Notes under the pieces: generated by a model
Told to the model about the DNA's origin: nothing
Seen by the model: only the letters and a program-made list of their open reading frames with translations
Database searches by the model: none
Translations under genes and position numbers: made by a program
In this document: one piece after another, positions 47,173 through 57,119 of the stretch
How positions within the stretch are numbered: the first letter of the stretch is position 1
How the letters are laid out: each line of letters starts with the position of its first letter
From: Odontesthes bonariensis
Taxonomy: Eukaryota; Chordata; Actinopteri; Atheriniformes; Atherinopsidae
Length of the DNA: 64,000 nucleotides
Assembly: GCF_027942865.1 (NCBI RefSeq)
Contig: NC_134524.1
Span: forward strand, 23,489,536 to 23,553,535
Direction of reading: 5' to 3'

Positions 47173-48475
47173 CTATTTTACCCTCTCAAGCGACACCTGG
47201 CACAGATCCGTCCAATGGACCGGATCTGAGGCACCCTTTCGGGTGAGGTCGGTCAAGGGGCTGGTCAGCTCAGCGAAGTTGGGAATAAACCGCCGGTAGT
47301 AACCAGCCAGCCCCAAAAACCGCCTCACCTCCTTTTTTGTCTTGGGCCTCGGGCAGGCTGCAATTGCTGCTGTCTTGTCGACCTGAGGACGCACCTGCCC
47401 GCAGCCCAAGTGGTATTCCAGATACCGTACCTCCCTCCGTCCAACTGCACACTTCTTCGGGTTGGCCCTGAGCCCCGCCTGCCTCAGTGACTCGAGCACC
47501 GCAGCCACCTGCTGCACATGCTTCGCCCAGCTGTTGCTGTGGATGATAACATCATGCAGGTAGGCGGCAGCATATGCAGCATGCGGCCGCAGCACCCGGT
47601 CCATGAGGCGTTGGAACGTGGCTGGGGCCCCGAACAACCCAAACGGAAGTGTAACAAATTGGTACAATCCGTACGGAGTGGAGAAGGCCGATTTTTCCCT
47701 GGACTCTGGAGACAAAGGAATCTGCCAGTAGCCTTTGGTCAAATCCAGTGTCGTAAAAAACCGAGCTGTGCCAAGGCGATCCAGGAGATCGTTGACCCGG
47801 GGCATGGGATAGGCGTCAAACCGTGAAACATCATTCACCTTGCGATAGTCCACACAGAACCGAATAGACCCATCCTTCTTGTATCCAAGAAGGATGAGAC
47901 TACACCAGGCGCTGTTGGACTCTTCTATTATCCCCATTTCCAACATAGCTTTCAATTCCGCCTGAACCACTTTTCTCTTGTGTTCAGGTAACCGATAGGG
48001 CCGTGAACGCACCGTCACACCCGGGTGAGTCTCAACATGGTGTTGAATAAGGCTTGTGCGTCCTGGCAGGGGGGAGAACACATCAGCGAACTGCTGCTGC
48101 AACGTGGCTACATCTGTTTTCTGTGACGGAGAGAGGTGGTTTTCACAAAGGAGCGAGGCTGGATTGGTCGATTTTGGCACCTCGGGCCCCAACTCATCTC
48201 TCTCTGCAATTGTCGTCACCAGAGAAACAGACTCTACCTCCCTCCATGCCTTAAGGAGGTTGAGGTGGTAAATCTGAGTTGCACCTCCCCTTTCCGATCG
48301 CACAAGCTCATAGTCAACGTCACCCACTCGCCGTGTGACCACGAAGGGCCCTTGCCACTTGGCGAGTAATTTTGAGCTGGAAGATGGGAGTAATACAAGC
48401 GCTTTATCTCCCGGTGAAAATTGTCAGCCTCGATCCTCTGTTGTACAGCCGCTGTTGACGTTCCTGGGCCCGGAG
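47173..48475 (-). pseudogene. Gypsy integrase C-terminus and reverse transcriptase
   Basis: The stretch from 48475 starts with the integrase tail (FSPGDKALVLLPSSSSKLL, WQGPFVVTRRVGDVDYELVR, HLNLLKAW). The RT follows in the same frame: RSRPYRLPEHKRKVV, GSIRFCVDYRKVND, TTLDLTKGYWQIPL, TLPFGLFGAPATFQRLMD. The catalytic box is YLHDVIIHS where YLDD is expected, removing one essential Asp. FLGLAGYYRRFIPNFA marks the RT connection region. The frame ends at about 47173, where RNase H should continue. Confidence 0.85.
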
Positions 48476-48481
48476 CAAATT

Positions 48482-49615
48482 TGATTTATTTATTTAAACT
48501 CGAAAAATCATTGAGGGCCTGACCCTCATTTACAATGATGTCGAGTAAAAAAACAAACATATAAAATATAACAATATAAAAATATAAAATAAACATATAT
48601 AAGACATATATAAAGCAACATATACACAACATATATCATGTAAAAAGTATTAAATAAACAAACTATGAATTAAAACAAGTACATGAATGTGATAAAAAAC
48701 CTCTGAGCATTTCTTTAAAATGGTCTTGAGACATAAAAGTATCAAGACCCACCCTTTGTTGCATAGTGTTCCATGCTGAAGGTCCACAGATACTAAAAGC
48801 AGTTTTGCCCAGCTCAGTGCGGGCATACGGTACCTCCAGCAAATTGCTGTTACGGGTTTGGTATGGATTTGCATACCTAACTAAAAGAGAGGATATATAG
48901 AGTGGAAGCTTGTCAGTAAGGGCCTTATAAATAAACATAAATAAATGCATGTCCCTTCTTTGAGAAAGTGGAGCCCACCCAACTTTGTCATACAACAAAC
49001 AATGATGAGTAATGTAGGGATCTCCAGTAATGAACCGAAGAGCTGAATGATAAACAGTATCGAGTGCCTTAAGATTAGAGAGTGGTGCATGCCTATAGAT
49101 CACATCCCCATAATCAATGCAAGACAAAATTGTAGCTTCGATTATCTTTTTTCTACAGAAAACTGGAAAGCAAGATTTGTTTCTGTGTAGATAACATAGC
49201 TTTTGTCTAAGCTTAGTCACAAGACAGTCAATGTGCTTCTTAAATGTGAATTTGTCATCCAGCCAGATCCCTAGGTACTTATAATGTGAAACTCTTTCAA
49301 TAACAGACCCATGTAGAGTGGAGATATTCAGATCATTTCTGTTACAATCCTTAGATCGAGTAAAAACCATGCACTTAGTCTTACTTGCATTGAGCAGAAG
49401 CTTAAGACCAATTAAGGCATTTTGCAGGATATTAAAAGACTGCTGTAATTGTTCCAGGGCCAGGTGAACAGAATCTGCAACACAATACAGAATTGTATCA
49501 TCTGCATAAAGATGCACAGAGCATTTGGAGAGAAGAGGGACTATGCTATTTATGTAGATGGTGAAGAGTACCGGGCCTAAAACTGAGCCTTGCGGGACCC
49601 CCTTAGTTATTAAAA
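48482..49615 (-). mobile_element. LINE (L2/CR1 group) nested in the Gypsy integrase
   Basis: A 284-aa open frame (49517-48663) preceded in frame by GVPQGSVLGPVLFTIYIN holds the catalytic HLYADDTILYC and the C-terminal half (HYKYLGIWLDDKFTF, DPYITHHCLLYDKVGWAPLS, GKTAFSICGPSAWNTM). The 3' end is TTTAAATAAATAAATC. CAAATT is repeated at 48476-48481 and 49616-49621, a short target duplication. It is 5'-truncated within the RT but uninterrupted by stops, so it is younger than its host. Confidence 0.85.
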
Positions 49616-50491
49616 CAAATTCTTGCTTGATAACTGACCCAGTGTGTGGAGTTTTGCTCTCAGGTCCAGGACGTACTGCACTTCATTTTTGCTGGGGCTT
49701 GGACCTTACTCCCAGCTTTCTTTTACCAGGTCCAAAACCCCCCGTGGTTTCCTGCCAAACAGCCGTTCAAAGGGAGAAAATCCCATGGAGGCCTGGGGAA
49801 CCTCGCGCACTGCAAACAGAAGAGGATCTAGCCACTTGTCCCAATTTGGTTTATCATCGTGTACAAACTTACGGATCATGGACTTCAAAGTCTTATTCGG
49901 GCGCTCGACGAGGCCGTCAGTTTGCGTGTGGTACACACTGGTTCGAATAGACTTGATGCCCAATAATCCATGAAGTTCCCTCAGTGTTCGTGACATAAAC
50001 TGAGTGCCTTGATCAGCCAGGATCTTTTTCGGGATCCCGACTCGGGAGATAACCTGAAACAGCGCTTGCGCCACACTCTTTGCAGATATGCTGCGCAGCG
50101 GCACTGCCTCTGGATATCGAGTTGCGTAATCCACGAGAACCAACACAAATCGATATCCACGTGTGCTCCGGTAAAATGGCCCGGTGAGGTCCATCCCGAT
50201 CCATTTAAACGGGACCTCAATCAGTGGTATCGGGCGCAACGGCGCTCTCGGGATGGCCGGTTGGTTAACCAACTGGCATTCAGCGCAGGACGCACACCAG
50301 CGGCGAACGTCCGCTCTAATGTCAGGCCAATAGAATCGGGCCATTACCCGGTTCAGTGTTTTCTCATACCCCATATGCCCACCCATCGGGTTATAATGAG
50401 CCGCCTGGAAAATCATTTCCCGGCGGCTTTTCGGTACCAGCAACTGGGTAATTATCTCCTCATTCTGAGTGTCACGACTCACTCTGTACAA
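49616..50491 (-). pseudogene. Gypsy integrase, main part
   Basis: Order: HHCC zinc-binding region (AAHYNPMGGHMGYEKTL ... CASCAECQ), then the DDE core with WIGMDLTGPF, ILADQGTQFMS and GLVERPNKTLKSM (Asp, Asp and Glu all present). A stop follows VKESWE near 49706. The coding continues (VQYVLDLRAKLHTLGQL) until the nested LINE begins at 49615. The rest of the domain lies beyond the LINE, below 48481. Confidence 0.85.
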
Positions 50492-50633
50492 CCTGTCCTT
50501 CCTTAATGAGAAGTGTGGCTACGTTAACGCTGCGTCAGGGCGCACCATATGACCATCAATTCGTATCACTTGGTCAAAGGCAAAGCGTAGAGTATCATCT
50601 CGAGACTGTTCAAGTGGAAAATCTTCCATGGAG

Positions 50634-51537
50634 TTAAACACGGGAGCCTGCCGGCTCCCCCTCCCCGTCTGCAGCGTCAGACAACCTCGCGTCACCACTG
50701 AGCACTGCGCACATATCCCATCTCTCTGTCGGTCGTGAGCGCACCCCCACACACTGCCCCACTAGCTTATCAAACCCCAACCAATCAGTACCCAAAATAA
50801 GAGGGTGCACCAGGCGGGAGCTAACCGCAGCCTTTACACTATGCTTTTTCCCCTTATAACGAATTTCCACTGAGGCAACCGGGTATTTGTGAATATCCCC
50901 ATGCACACATCTAATCTCCAGCCAGCGCGCTTCTATCAAAGCCCCGGGCCGAATCAGATTCTGGTGAACCATGGACTGCATGCAGCCTGACTCCACCATC
51001 GCCTGATATGTACCCCCTTGGATCCTTACCGGAACGCTGTACGTCCCTCCCGGACCGGCGGAGGGTGCTGCAGGGCCGACCACCCGGATCACCTGGCCGA
51101 CCTCCATGAGGGGGCACTCCCGGCGGAAGTGTCCGGGCCGTCCACAGCTCCAGCACTCCTGCACCGTCGCTTGAGGGACCGTCTGTGGGTTGGGGACCGG
51201 GTCCGCAGCGCGCTGGCCCTGTGACAGGAAAAAAGGAAACGGCCGGTTAGAGCGGGGAAGCGGGGTGGGTCGGGTGGCCGCGCTGACTGGAGGCCCAGGT
51301 GCCTGAGGAGGCCTCCTGCGGGGTGCCGGCGTGGGACGGGCCGCAGGCGCCGTGCGGACCTCCGCTGCTTGGCCATAGGAGTGGACTGCCAGGTGGTCCT
51401 CTGCCAGCGTGATGGCCGTTGCCAGGTCCGCCGGGCGGTGGCACCGCACCCAGGCCGAGGTGCCGCTCGGGAGCCCCTCCGTGAACTGCTCTAGCACGAC
51501 CGTCTCCAGCATCCGCTCCTCTCCAGCCGACCCCCCT
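50634..51537 (-). pseudogene. Gypsy gag C-terminus (zinc knuckle) and protease
   Basis: It continues in the same frame beyond the stop. FTEGLPSGTSAWVRCHRP is the end of the capsid. A Pro/Arg-rich linker and the CCHC knuckle CWSCGRPGHFRREC come next, then an aspartic protease domain. The protease active site reads AMVESGCMQSMV where D-S-G is expected, so the catalytic Asp is Glu. ILGTDWL is the usual C-terminal protease block. Confidence 0.75.
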
Positions 51538-51539
51538 GG

Positions 51540-52060
51540 CTACAGCCACCTGGTTGCCGCGTCTTTTATCTGCTGCGCGTATACAAAGGGCCGGTCATCT
51601 GGCTCCAGCCTTGCCCCCCGGAACCTCCGCCGATGGTCCTCCGTGGAGCAGCCCAGCCGATCCAGGACGGCCCGCTTCACCTCCCGGAACCGCCCTTGGC
51701 TGGCGGCTGGCAGGCAGAGCGCCGCCGTCTGCGCCTCCCCCGACAACAGCGGCAGCAAGCGTACCGCCCACTCCGCCGCGGGCCAGCCACACGCCGTTGC
51801 CGTCGCCTCGAACATGTCAATATAAGACTGCGGGTCATCCCCCGCAGTCATCTTGTGGATAGTCATCCCCGCGAGTGAAGGCCCCGGTGCCCCCGCCTCT
51901 GACTGGGATAGCATCGCCTCCGCAAGCGTGTCTGCCTCTCCGCCTGGTCGTGCAGAGCCGTCAGGTGCTGCCTGTTCGCAGCGGCCTGGTCGTGGCTCAT
52001 CCTGGCCACTTCCCTCAGCATCTCTGCCAGAGCGGTCACTGGCTGCTGTGGCTCTGTCAT
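51540..52060 (-). pseudogene. Gypsy gag, N-terminal part
   Basis: The ATG at 52060 begins MTEPQQPVTALAEML. A one-base frame change near 51925 leads into the frame with DPQSYIDMFEATATACGW and FREVKRAVLDRLG, a gag region like the SCAN-related capsid domain of vertebrate Gypsy elements. An in-frame stop (TAG) near 51538 follows AATRWL. It would form the capsid; here it is interrupted. Confidence 0.7.
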
Positions 52061-52072
52061 GGTGTTAGGGGT

Positions 52073-52085
52073 ACGTTGGGCGCCA
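52073..52085 (-). promoter_or_regulatory. Primer binding site (tRNA-Lys type)
   Basis: Two bases after the 5' LTR the minus strand reads TGGCGCCCAACGT, matching the 3' end complement of tRNA-Lys(1,2) as used by several retroelements. Confidence 0.7.
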
Positions 52086-52087
52086 GT

Positions 52088-52408
52088 TGTGGCAGGCTTG
52101 TGCCACCGTGGGTTCCCCAACTGATATACGGACCACTTTATTGTGAGTTAACCTTTTTATTTTCACTAGTCAACCCGGCTCACGAGGATGCTCAGTCGTT
52201 TCTCCAGGCGTCACTCTCCACTCCCCTGTCGTCACACTGACAGGTCATCTCCTGGTTCTCCTCCTCTCCGCCCGGACCAGCACGCTACTGATAAAGGGGA
52301 GAATGAATAGCTGATGATGTGCAGATGTGCCCATCATCTCCCCTCCCCCTGTCCTCTGAGCCCTTCTCACCTCTCCTCTGCACCTGATGCACCACGCCCC
52401 CCTCCACA
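52088..52408 (-). repeat. 5' LTR of the Gypsy element (321 bp)
   Basis: On the minus strand it starts TGTGGAGGGGGGCG and ends GCCTGCCACA, giving the standard TG...CA limits. Confidence 0.85.
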
Positions 52409-52802
52409 AGTTGTTTTAACAAAGAGAAACAAAGGTTGAGTTAAAACGGACTGTGTTTCCCTGATGGCTGTTGAGCTGAATGGCTGCAGACCTCTGAGTT
52501 GTAAGCTGGAACAGAGGGTTAGTGTAAAGAATGTCATGTATTACCACCACCGTTACTTTTATTCCTTTAAAGCAGTGGTCATCAACCTTTTTCAGCCCAA
52601 CCTCTACATGATGTTTAAAGGACTTATGAAATGAATTTTAATTGTTGGAATTTCACAGTTTTTGCTGCTGATTCTAAAGGTTCCAAGCCTTGCGATTAAA
52701 ATGAGATATTGTCTGGATAATAATTTATCTGGGAAGTCATGTTAAAACGGGCTCAATAGGAGCCACATTTTGTCTTATTGTGCGAATTCATTTTTTTATG
52801 CG

Positions 52803-52810
52803 TGACGTCA
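52803..52810. promoter_or_regulatory. CRE-like TGACGTCA upstream of the THAP ORF
   Basis: A perfect palindrome 37 bp before the ATG at 52847. No other promoter motif is clear. Confidence 0.3.
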
Positions 52811-52846
52811 TAGGGTTGACACAGAAGTTCTAGTAGTCTAACTGTA

Positions 52847-53188
52847 ATGGCGGCGTCTATGGCTAAGACATCAAAGCACGGGGGAAAATATTGTGTTGCT
52901 GGAGGGCCAAATGGTGTTAGTTGCAAAAATAGCAGCTTCACTGAAGGCATCTCTCTGCACATGTTTCCCAAACTAAAAAATACTGGAACTGAGGCTGACA
53001 AGGAGAAGGCAAAGACAAGTGGCTGGATTTCAAAGTGCTACTTCGTTAGGTTTCAACATGTCAAAGACAGCGCAGCAGAATGCCATATCTGCGAAACCGG
53101 CATGTTCAAATCTTTTCCAGTTTACCACAGCAAACATACACTATTGTGTCATTTGATTGATAACATCTTAATAATAATCAGTGTGTAG
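52847..53188 (+). pseudogene. THAP-type zinc-finger N-terminal fragment
   Basis: The 113-aa frame starts MAASMAKTSKHGGKYCVAG and continues CKNSSFTEGISLHMFPKL, matching the beginning of a THAP domain (first zinc Cys pair and the HxFP block). The expected tryptophan-centred helix and the Cys-x2-His pair are replaced by unrelated or frame-shifted sequence (ECHICETG may be remnants). THAP domains bind DNA, often as the N-terminus of P or Kolobok transposases. It is too short and altered to be functional. Confidence 0.6.
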
Positions 53189-53285
53189 TAGGAGCGATGG
53201 CTGTTTTGTGCCCGCCGATCCTGTGCCAAAAATGGTAACTTTCTTTCATTTCCATTACCCATACGGGAGGTGCAGAGCCTCTACA

Positions 53286-53402
53286 ACAGTGGTGTCAAAG
53301 TGATCCGGGGAAGGGCCGGTGTGGCTGCAGGTTTTTGTTCCAACCCTGCAGCAGCACAGCTGATTTGTTTCATTCAATCAACTGAACTGGTTAAGACACT
53401 GG
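53286..53402 (+). mobile_element. hAT-like repeat end
   Basis: CAGTGGTGTCAAAGTGATC followed by GGTTTTTGTTCCAACCCTGC is a start common to a fish hAT MITE family. No right end was seen. Confidence 0.35.
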
Positions 53403-55200
53403 CTGTGTTCGAAACCGCCTACCTCTCCTACTATTCCCACTAGTCATACTTTTTTAAGTTCCCGCTAGACAGTGGCGGCTCCTGACATTTTTTTTTAGGT
53501 AGTGCAATTTCCAGTCTGTGAAAGCTACATCAGAGTGTGCTGTGCGAAGCTGAACCGATTGCACTGATGCAAACCTGTTATGTTCCCACACAGGAAATAA
53601 AATGTCCAATCGTCCAGAAACTCCTTGTCTTCCTTAAATAAACACAACGCAGAGTCGAGGGGTTATCTGGTCTGCCAAATAACCAAAGTGACTGCAATTT
53701 CCCCCCGTTATGTCCATAAGTACCATAAAAGTCCATAGGACTGAGGTATATTTGTCTAGGTAGCATAATTTATTGTAATAATTTTAAATAATTTTTGCAT
53801 AATTTGCCAATCAGTTAATATTACTCCTTTAACCATTATTTATTTATTTTCCTCATATTGTTCCAGGATTCTATGAAATAAGTAAACACATAACCTCTTA
53901 ATGATAAGATTCATTCAATTTTCATTCTAAAGAATGAAATTAAAATGACAGCATATAAATCCAAGTCAAGTGTTTATCGAAGTTTTGGAAAATATGACTT
54001 AGAAAAGCATAACCAGTTGTCATACATGGTTAAGTGCAGCTTACTTATGTGAGATTTCTCTCTTTTTTTAAATACCATTAACAATGAATGTGTCATTATA
54101 CATTCTGCTCTCATTGTCAACATTATATAAAAGATTTAAATCATTACAAATCAATGATTGAGCACAAAAGGTTAAGTTATTTAGCTACATCAAATACTAC
54201 CTGGAAAAATAGCAGGGTTGGTGGAGCCCTGGGTTTCATCTTTGCCCCACAAGGCGAGCCCGAAAATCCTGCAAAATTCTTCCAAACTTCCTTCTCCGCA
54301 TTAGTACGACGACTAAAGGGTACTTCTGTCAGAAATACTACCGTATTGTTGCACTCGACACTCGCCTTCTTCTTCATAGAATGTTTTTTTTTTTTTCTTT
54401 CTTTATTGAAAACCACAATGTTACAACAACAAGTAGAAAGTTCGTGGTCCCGCCACAGCCCTTTTACAGAATCAAATCTAGCGAGTCTAAAAAATCAAAC
54501 CAAGTGCCGTTTGAAAGGATAATTTATCCTGCCTTTAGGAAAATTAAAATGAAAAAATATAAAAAATTCTATCAAAAGCAATGGCTGCATCTAAGGGGGA
54601 TTTCATAGTACCACCATAGAGTTCGGCGTGCTCTGCACTGCTTCGTTGGCGCCCCTAGAGTGCAGTACCAGCCGGAAATAGCCGCCAGTTTTCCCTCTCC
54701 TCATAATAGAGACTCTCTGGTCCCGCGCAACAGACATATGACGAAAGCACGTTGTGCGTCGTTTGTGCGAGCACATAAACCCTCATAGAAAATGCATTGG
54801 GAGCAGGATTTTTGAAAAAAACCAAGGTTCCATTCATGTCAATGGGAGCTTCCTGGTGCAAATTCGACCCTGACAGAAATCGCACAAAATGGGCGTAGCA
54901 ACACCAGGCGCGAACTTAATCTGATTGGACAATGACATATACAACCAGTTTGCCCACAGTAGATCAGTCCCACTTTAGCAACTAGATTAAAAAAAAAAAA
55001 AAAAACTACGTGTTTGGTAGTGCGTCGCACAAATCGCCCCTATGGAGGAGCCGCCACTGCCGCTAGATGCATACTAGATTCGCCGAAATGTTGAGTATTC
55101 ATCATAAGCTTACTTGTTACACTCAAACTACCCAAGATGCAATGTAACGTGACGTGGCCCATCGCCATTTGAATGGTCAAATTCCGTTGCCGGAACGAGA
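53403..55200 (+). mobile_element. MITE-like repeat, copy 2, split by a hAT element
   Basis: CTGTGTTCGAAACCGCC to CCCGCTAGA (53403-53469) continues at 55068 with TGCATACTAGATTCGCC. This reproduces the intact copy at 22930-23200. Confidence 0.55.
53470..55059. mobile_element. hAT non-autonomous element, 1.59 kb
   Basis: The termini CAGTGGCGGCTCCT and AGGAGCCGCCACTG are perfect inverted repeats. CCGCTAGA (8 bp) flanks both sides (53462-53469, 55060-55067), the size typical of hAT. No transposase is recognisable inside; it contains T- and A-rich runs near 54390 and 54990. Confidence 0.85.
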
Positions 55201-55230
55201 GCAATCAAAACGGCATAAGTTCATCTTTAA

Positions 55231-55580
55231 GTGAACAACTTGAACAAGACTCTGGTTCCTTCCATCATTTAGAAATATTGTAGCTCAAGTTCCTTTTCAG
55301 AGTTTCATCATGACAAAAACAATTAGTAAAAGAGCCAAAAGCAAGAGTTTACTGCTTAAAAAGCTGAACATGTGCAGAACACATCAGAGCACAGTGCTGA
55401 TAGCTGAGGGCACTTCTAAACGCACCCTCAGCGTTCACGATTGATCTGAGATATTGAGACCTGTGTGGCTCGGTCTGTCCAGGTCCAGTTAGAATATGTT
55501 GGTTAGCGTAGGTTAGCTTAGAGAAATCTTTTGTGTGAACTTCAAAAGGATCTAAGTCTTCTTCCTCTCTGTCATTGCAG
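55231..55580 (+). other. Intron 2 end of the zinc-finger gene
   Basis: Matches 28620-28968 inverted. It ends in the pyrimidine-rich acceptor CTTCTTCCTCTCTGTCATTGCAG, of which the last AG is at 55579-55580. Confidence 0.6.
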
Positions 55581-57119
55581 AAACATAGAGCCCAAGAGGG
55601 ATCCAGATGGCACTGCTGTAAGGACTGTGGGAAAGTTATCAAACGATCAAATCTAAGGTATCATCAGAGGCTTCATACTGGACAGAAGCCATACAGCTGT
55701 GACCAGTGTGGGGCAGCTTTCACTAGATTATCTGATCTAAAGATCCACCAACGTATTCACACAGGAGAGAAGCCATACAGCTGTGGTCAGTGTGGGGCAG
55801 CTTTCACTCAATTAGGTAATCTAAAGAAACACCAACGTATTCACACAGGAGAGAAGCCATACAGCTGTGGTCAGTGTAGGGCAGCTTTCACTCAATTATC
55901 TAATCTAAAGACACACCAACGTATTCACTCAGGAGAGAAGCCTTTCAGCTGTGGTCAGTGTGGAGCAGCTTTCACTAGATTATGTAGTCTAAAGACACAC
56001 AAACGTATTCACACAGGAGAGAAGCCAAACAGCTGTGGTCAGTGTGGGGCAGCTTTCACTAGATTATCTGATCTAAAGATCCACCAACGTATTCACACAG
56101 GAGAGAAGCCATACAGCTGTGGTCAGTGTGGGGCAGTTTTCACTCAATTAGGTAATCTAAAGACACACCAACGTATTCACTCAGGAGAGAAGCCTTTCAG
56201 CTGTGGTCAGTGTGGAGCAGTTTTCACTAGATTATGTAGTCTAAAGACACACCAACGTATTCACACAGGAGAGAAGCCATACAACTGTGGTCAGTGTGGG
56301 GCAGCTTTCACTGAATTAGGTAGTCTAAAGACACACCAGTGTATTCACATAAGAGTTAAACCGTTCAGCTGTGGTCAGTGTAGGGCAGCTTTCACTAGAT
56401 TATCTGATCTAAAGATCCACCAACGTATTCACACTGGAGAGAAGCCATACAGCTGTGGTCAGTGTGGGGCAGCTTTCACTCAATTAGGTCATCTAAAGGC
56501 ACACCAACGTATTCACTCAGGAGAGAAACCTTACATCTGTGATCAGTGTGGGGCAGCTTTCACTAGATTATGTAGTCTAAAGACACACCAACGTATTCAC
56601 ACAGGAGAGAAACCTTACATCTGTGATCAGTGTGGGGCAGCTTTCACTAAATTAGGTAATCTAAAGACACATCAACGTATTCACACAGGAGAGAAACCTT
56701 ATATCTGTGGTCAGTGTGGGGCAGCTTTCACTGAATCAGGTAGTCTAAAGAGACACCAACGTATTCACTCAGGAGAGAAACCTTTCATCTGTGGTCTGTG
56801 TAGGGCAGCTTTCACTAGATTATCTGATCTAAAGACACACCAACGTATTCACACAGGAGAGAAACCTTTCAGCTGTGGTCAGTGTAGGGCAGCTTTCACT
56901 AGATTATCTGATCTAAAGGTGCACCAACGTAGTCACACAGGAGAGAAACCTTTCAGCTGTGGTCAGTGTAGGGCAGCTTTCACTAGATTATCTGATCTAA
57001 AGGTGCACCAACGTATTCACACAGGAGAGAAACCTTATATCTGTGGTCAGTGTGGGGCAGCTTTCACTCAATTAGGTAATCTAAAGAAGCACCAACGTAG
57101 TCACACTGCAGAGAAATGA
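55581..57119 (+). CDS. C2H2 zinc-finger protein, final exon with 18 fingers
   Basis: The exon begins [10 protein letters not shown] in phase 0 after the TTGCAG acceptor; there is no ATG here, so the true start must be in an upstream exon (proposed at 42255). Eighteen consecutive 28-residue fingers follow. The first ([12 protein letters not shown]) is divergent and the rest share C-G-Q-C-G/R-A-A-F-T with TGEKP/SGEKP linkers. Finger 9 has HQCIHIRVKP as linker. Stop at 57117-57119. All cysteine and histidine ligands appear intact. Helix contact positions vary (RSDI, QGNK, RCST, EGST) while the framework is nearly constant. Expected to be a nuclear DNA-binding factor; no KRAB, SCAN or BTB domain is visible. 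Target unknown. Confidence 0.85.
   Translation, partial: KHRAQEGSRWHCCKDCGKVIKRSNLRYHQRLHTGQKPYSCDQCGAAFTRLSDLKIHQRIHTGEKPYSCGQCGAAFTQLGNLKKHQRIHTGEKPYSCGQCRAAFTQLSNLKTHQRIHSGEKPFSCGQCGAAFTRLCSLKTHKRIHTGEKPNSCGQCGAAFTRLSDLKIHQRIHTGEKPYSCGQCGAVFTQLGNLKTHQRIHSGEKPFSCGQCGAVFTRLCSLKTHQRIHTGEKPYNCGQCGAAFTELGSLKTHQCIHIRVKPFSCGQCRAAFTRLSDLKIHQRIHTGEKPYSCGQCGAAFTQLGHLKAHQRIHSGEKPYICDQCGAAFTRLCSLKTHQRIHTGEKPYICDQCGAAFTKLGNLKTHQRIHTGEKPYICGQCGAAFTESGSLKRHQRIHSGEKPFICGLCRAAFTRLSDLKTHQRIHTGEKPFSCGQCRAAFTRLSDLKVHQRSHTGEKPFSCGQCRAAFTRLSDLKVHQRIHTGEKPYICGQCGAAFTQLGNLKKHQRSHTAEK

Larger units (their letters stand above)
46440..52408 (-). mobile_element. Gmr1-like Gypsy LTR retrotransposon
   Basis: In its own (minus) direction: 5' LTR (52408-52088), primer site, gag, protease, integrase, reverse transcriptase, RNase H, 3' LTR. 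Integrase lying upstream of RT is the Copia-like order known in the Gmr1 group of Gypsy elements from deuterostomes, though the enzymes are Gypsy-type. The flanks AGTTT/AGTTG suggest a 5-bp duplication with one mismatch. It is broken by stops, frameshifts, a nested LINE (48482-49615) and active-site changes. Confidence 0.85.
52619..55226 (+). mobile_element. TTAA-inserted element with THAP gene (Kolobok-like)
   Basis: TTAA flanks both sides (52615-52618 and 55227-55230). The left arm of the duplication shows the empty site: GTTCACTTAAACACC at 28964-28978 has a single TTAA and no insert. The ends share ACTTATG-type sequence as weak inverted repeats. It contains a THAP-finger ORF and nested repeats. 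Kolobok transposons combine TTAA duplication with THAP-containing transposases (family knowledge). Most of any transposase is missing. Confidence 0.6.

Noticed and set aside
54088..54522. 144-codon open frame inside the hAT element
   Set aside because: It contains a T-run-derived Phe stretch and no hAT transposase motif.
55575..55577. TTG as a start codon for the 18-finger protein
   Set aside because: It lies inside the splice acceptor ATTGCAG. An upstream exon supplying the start is far more likely.
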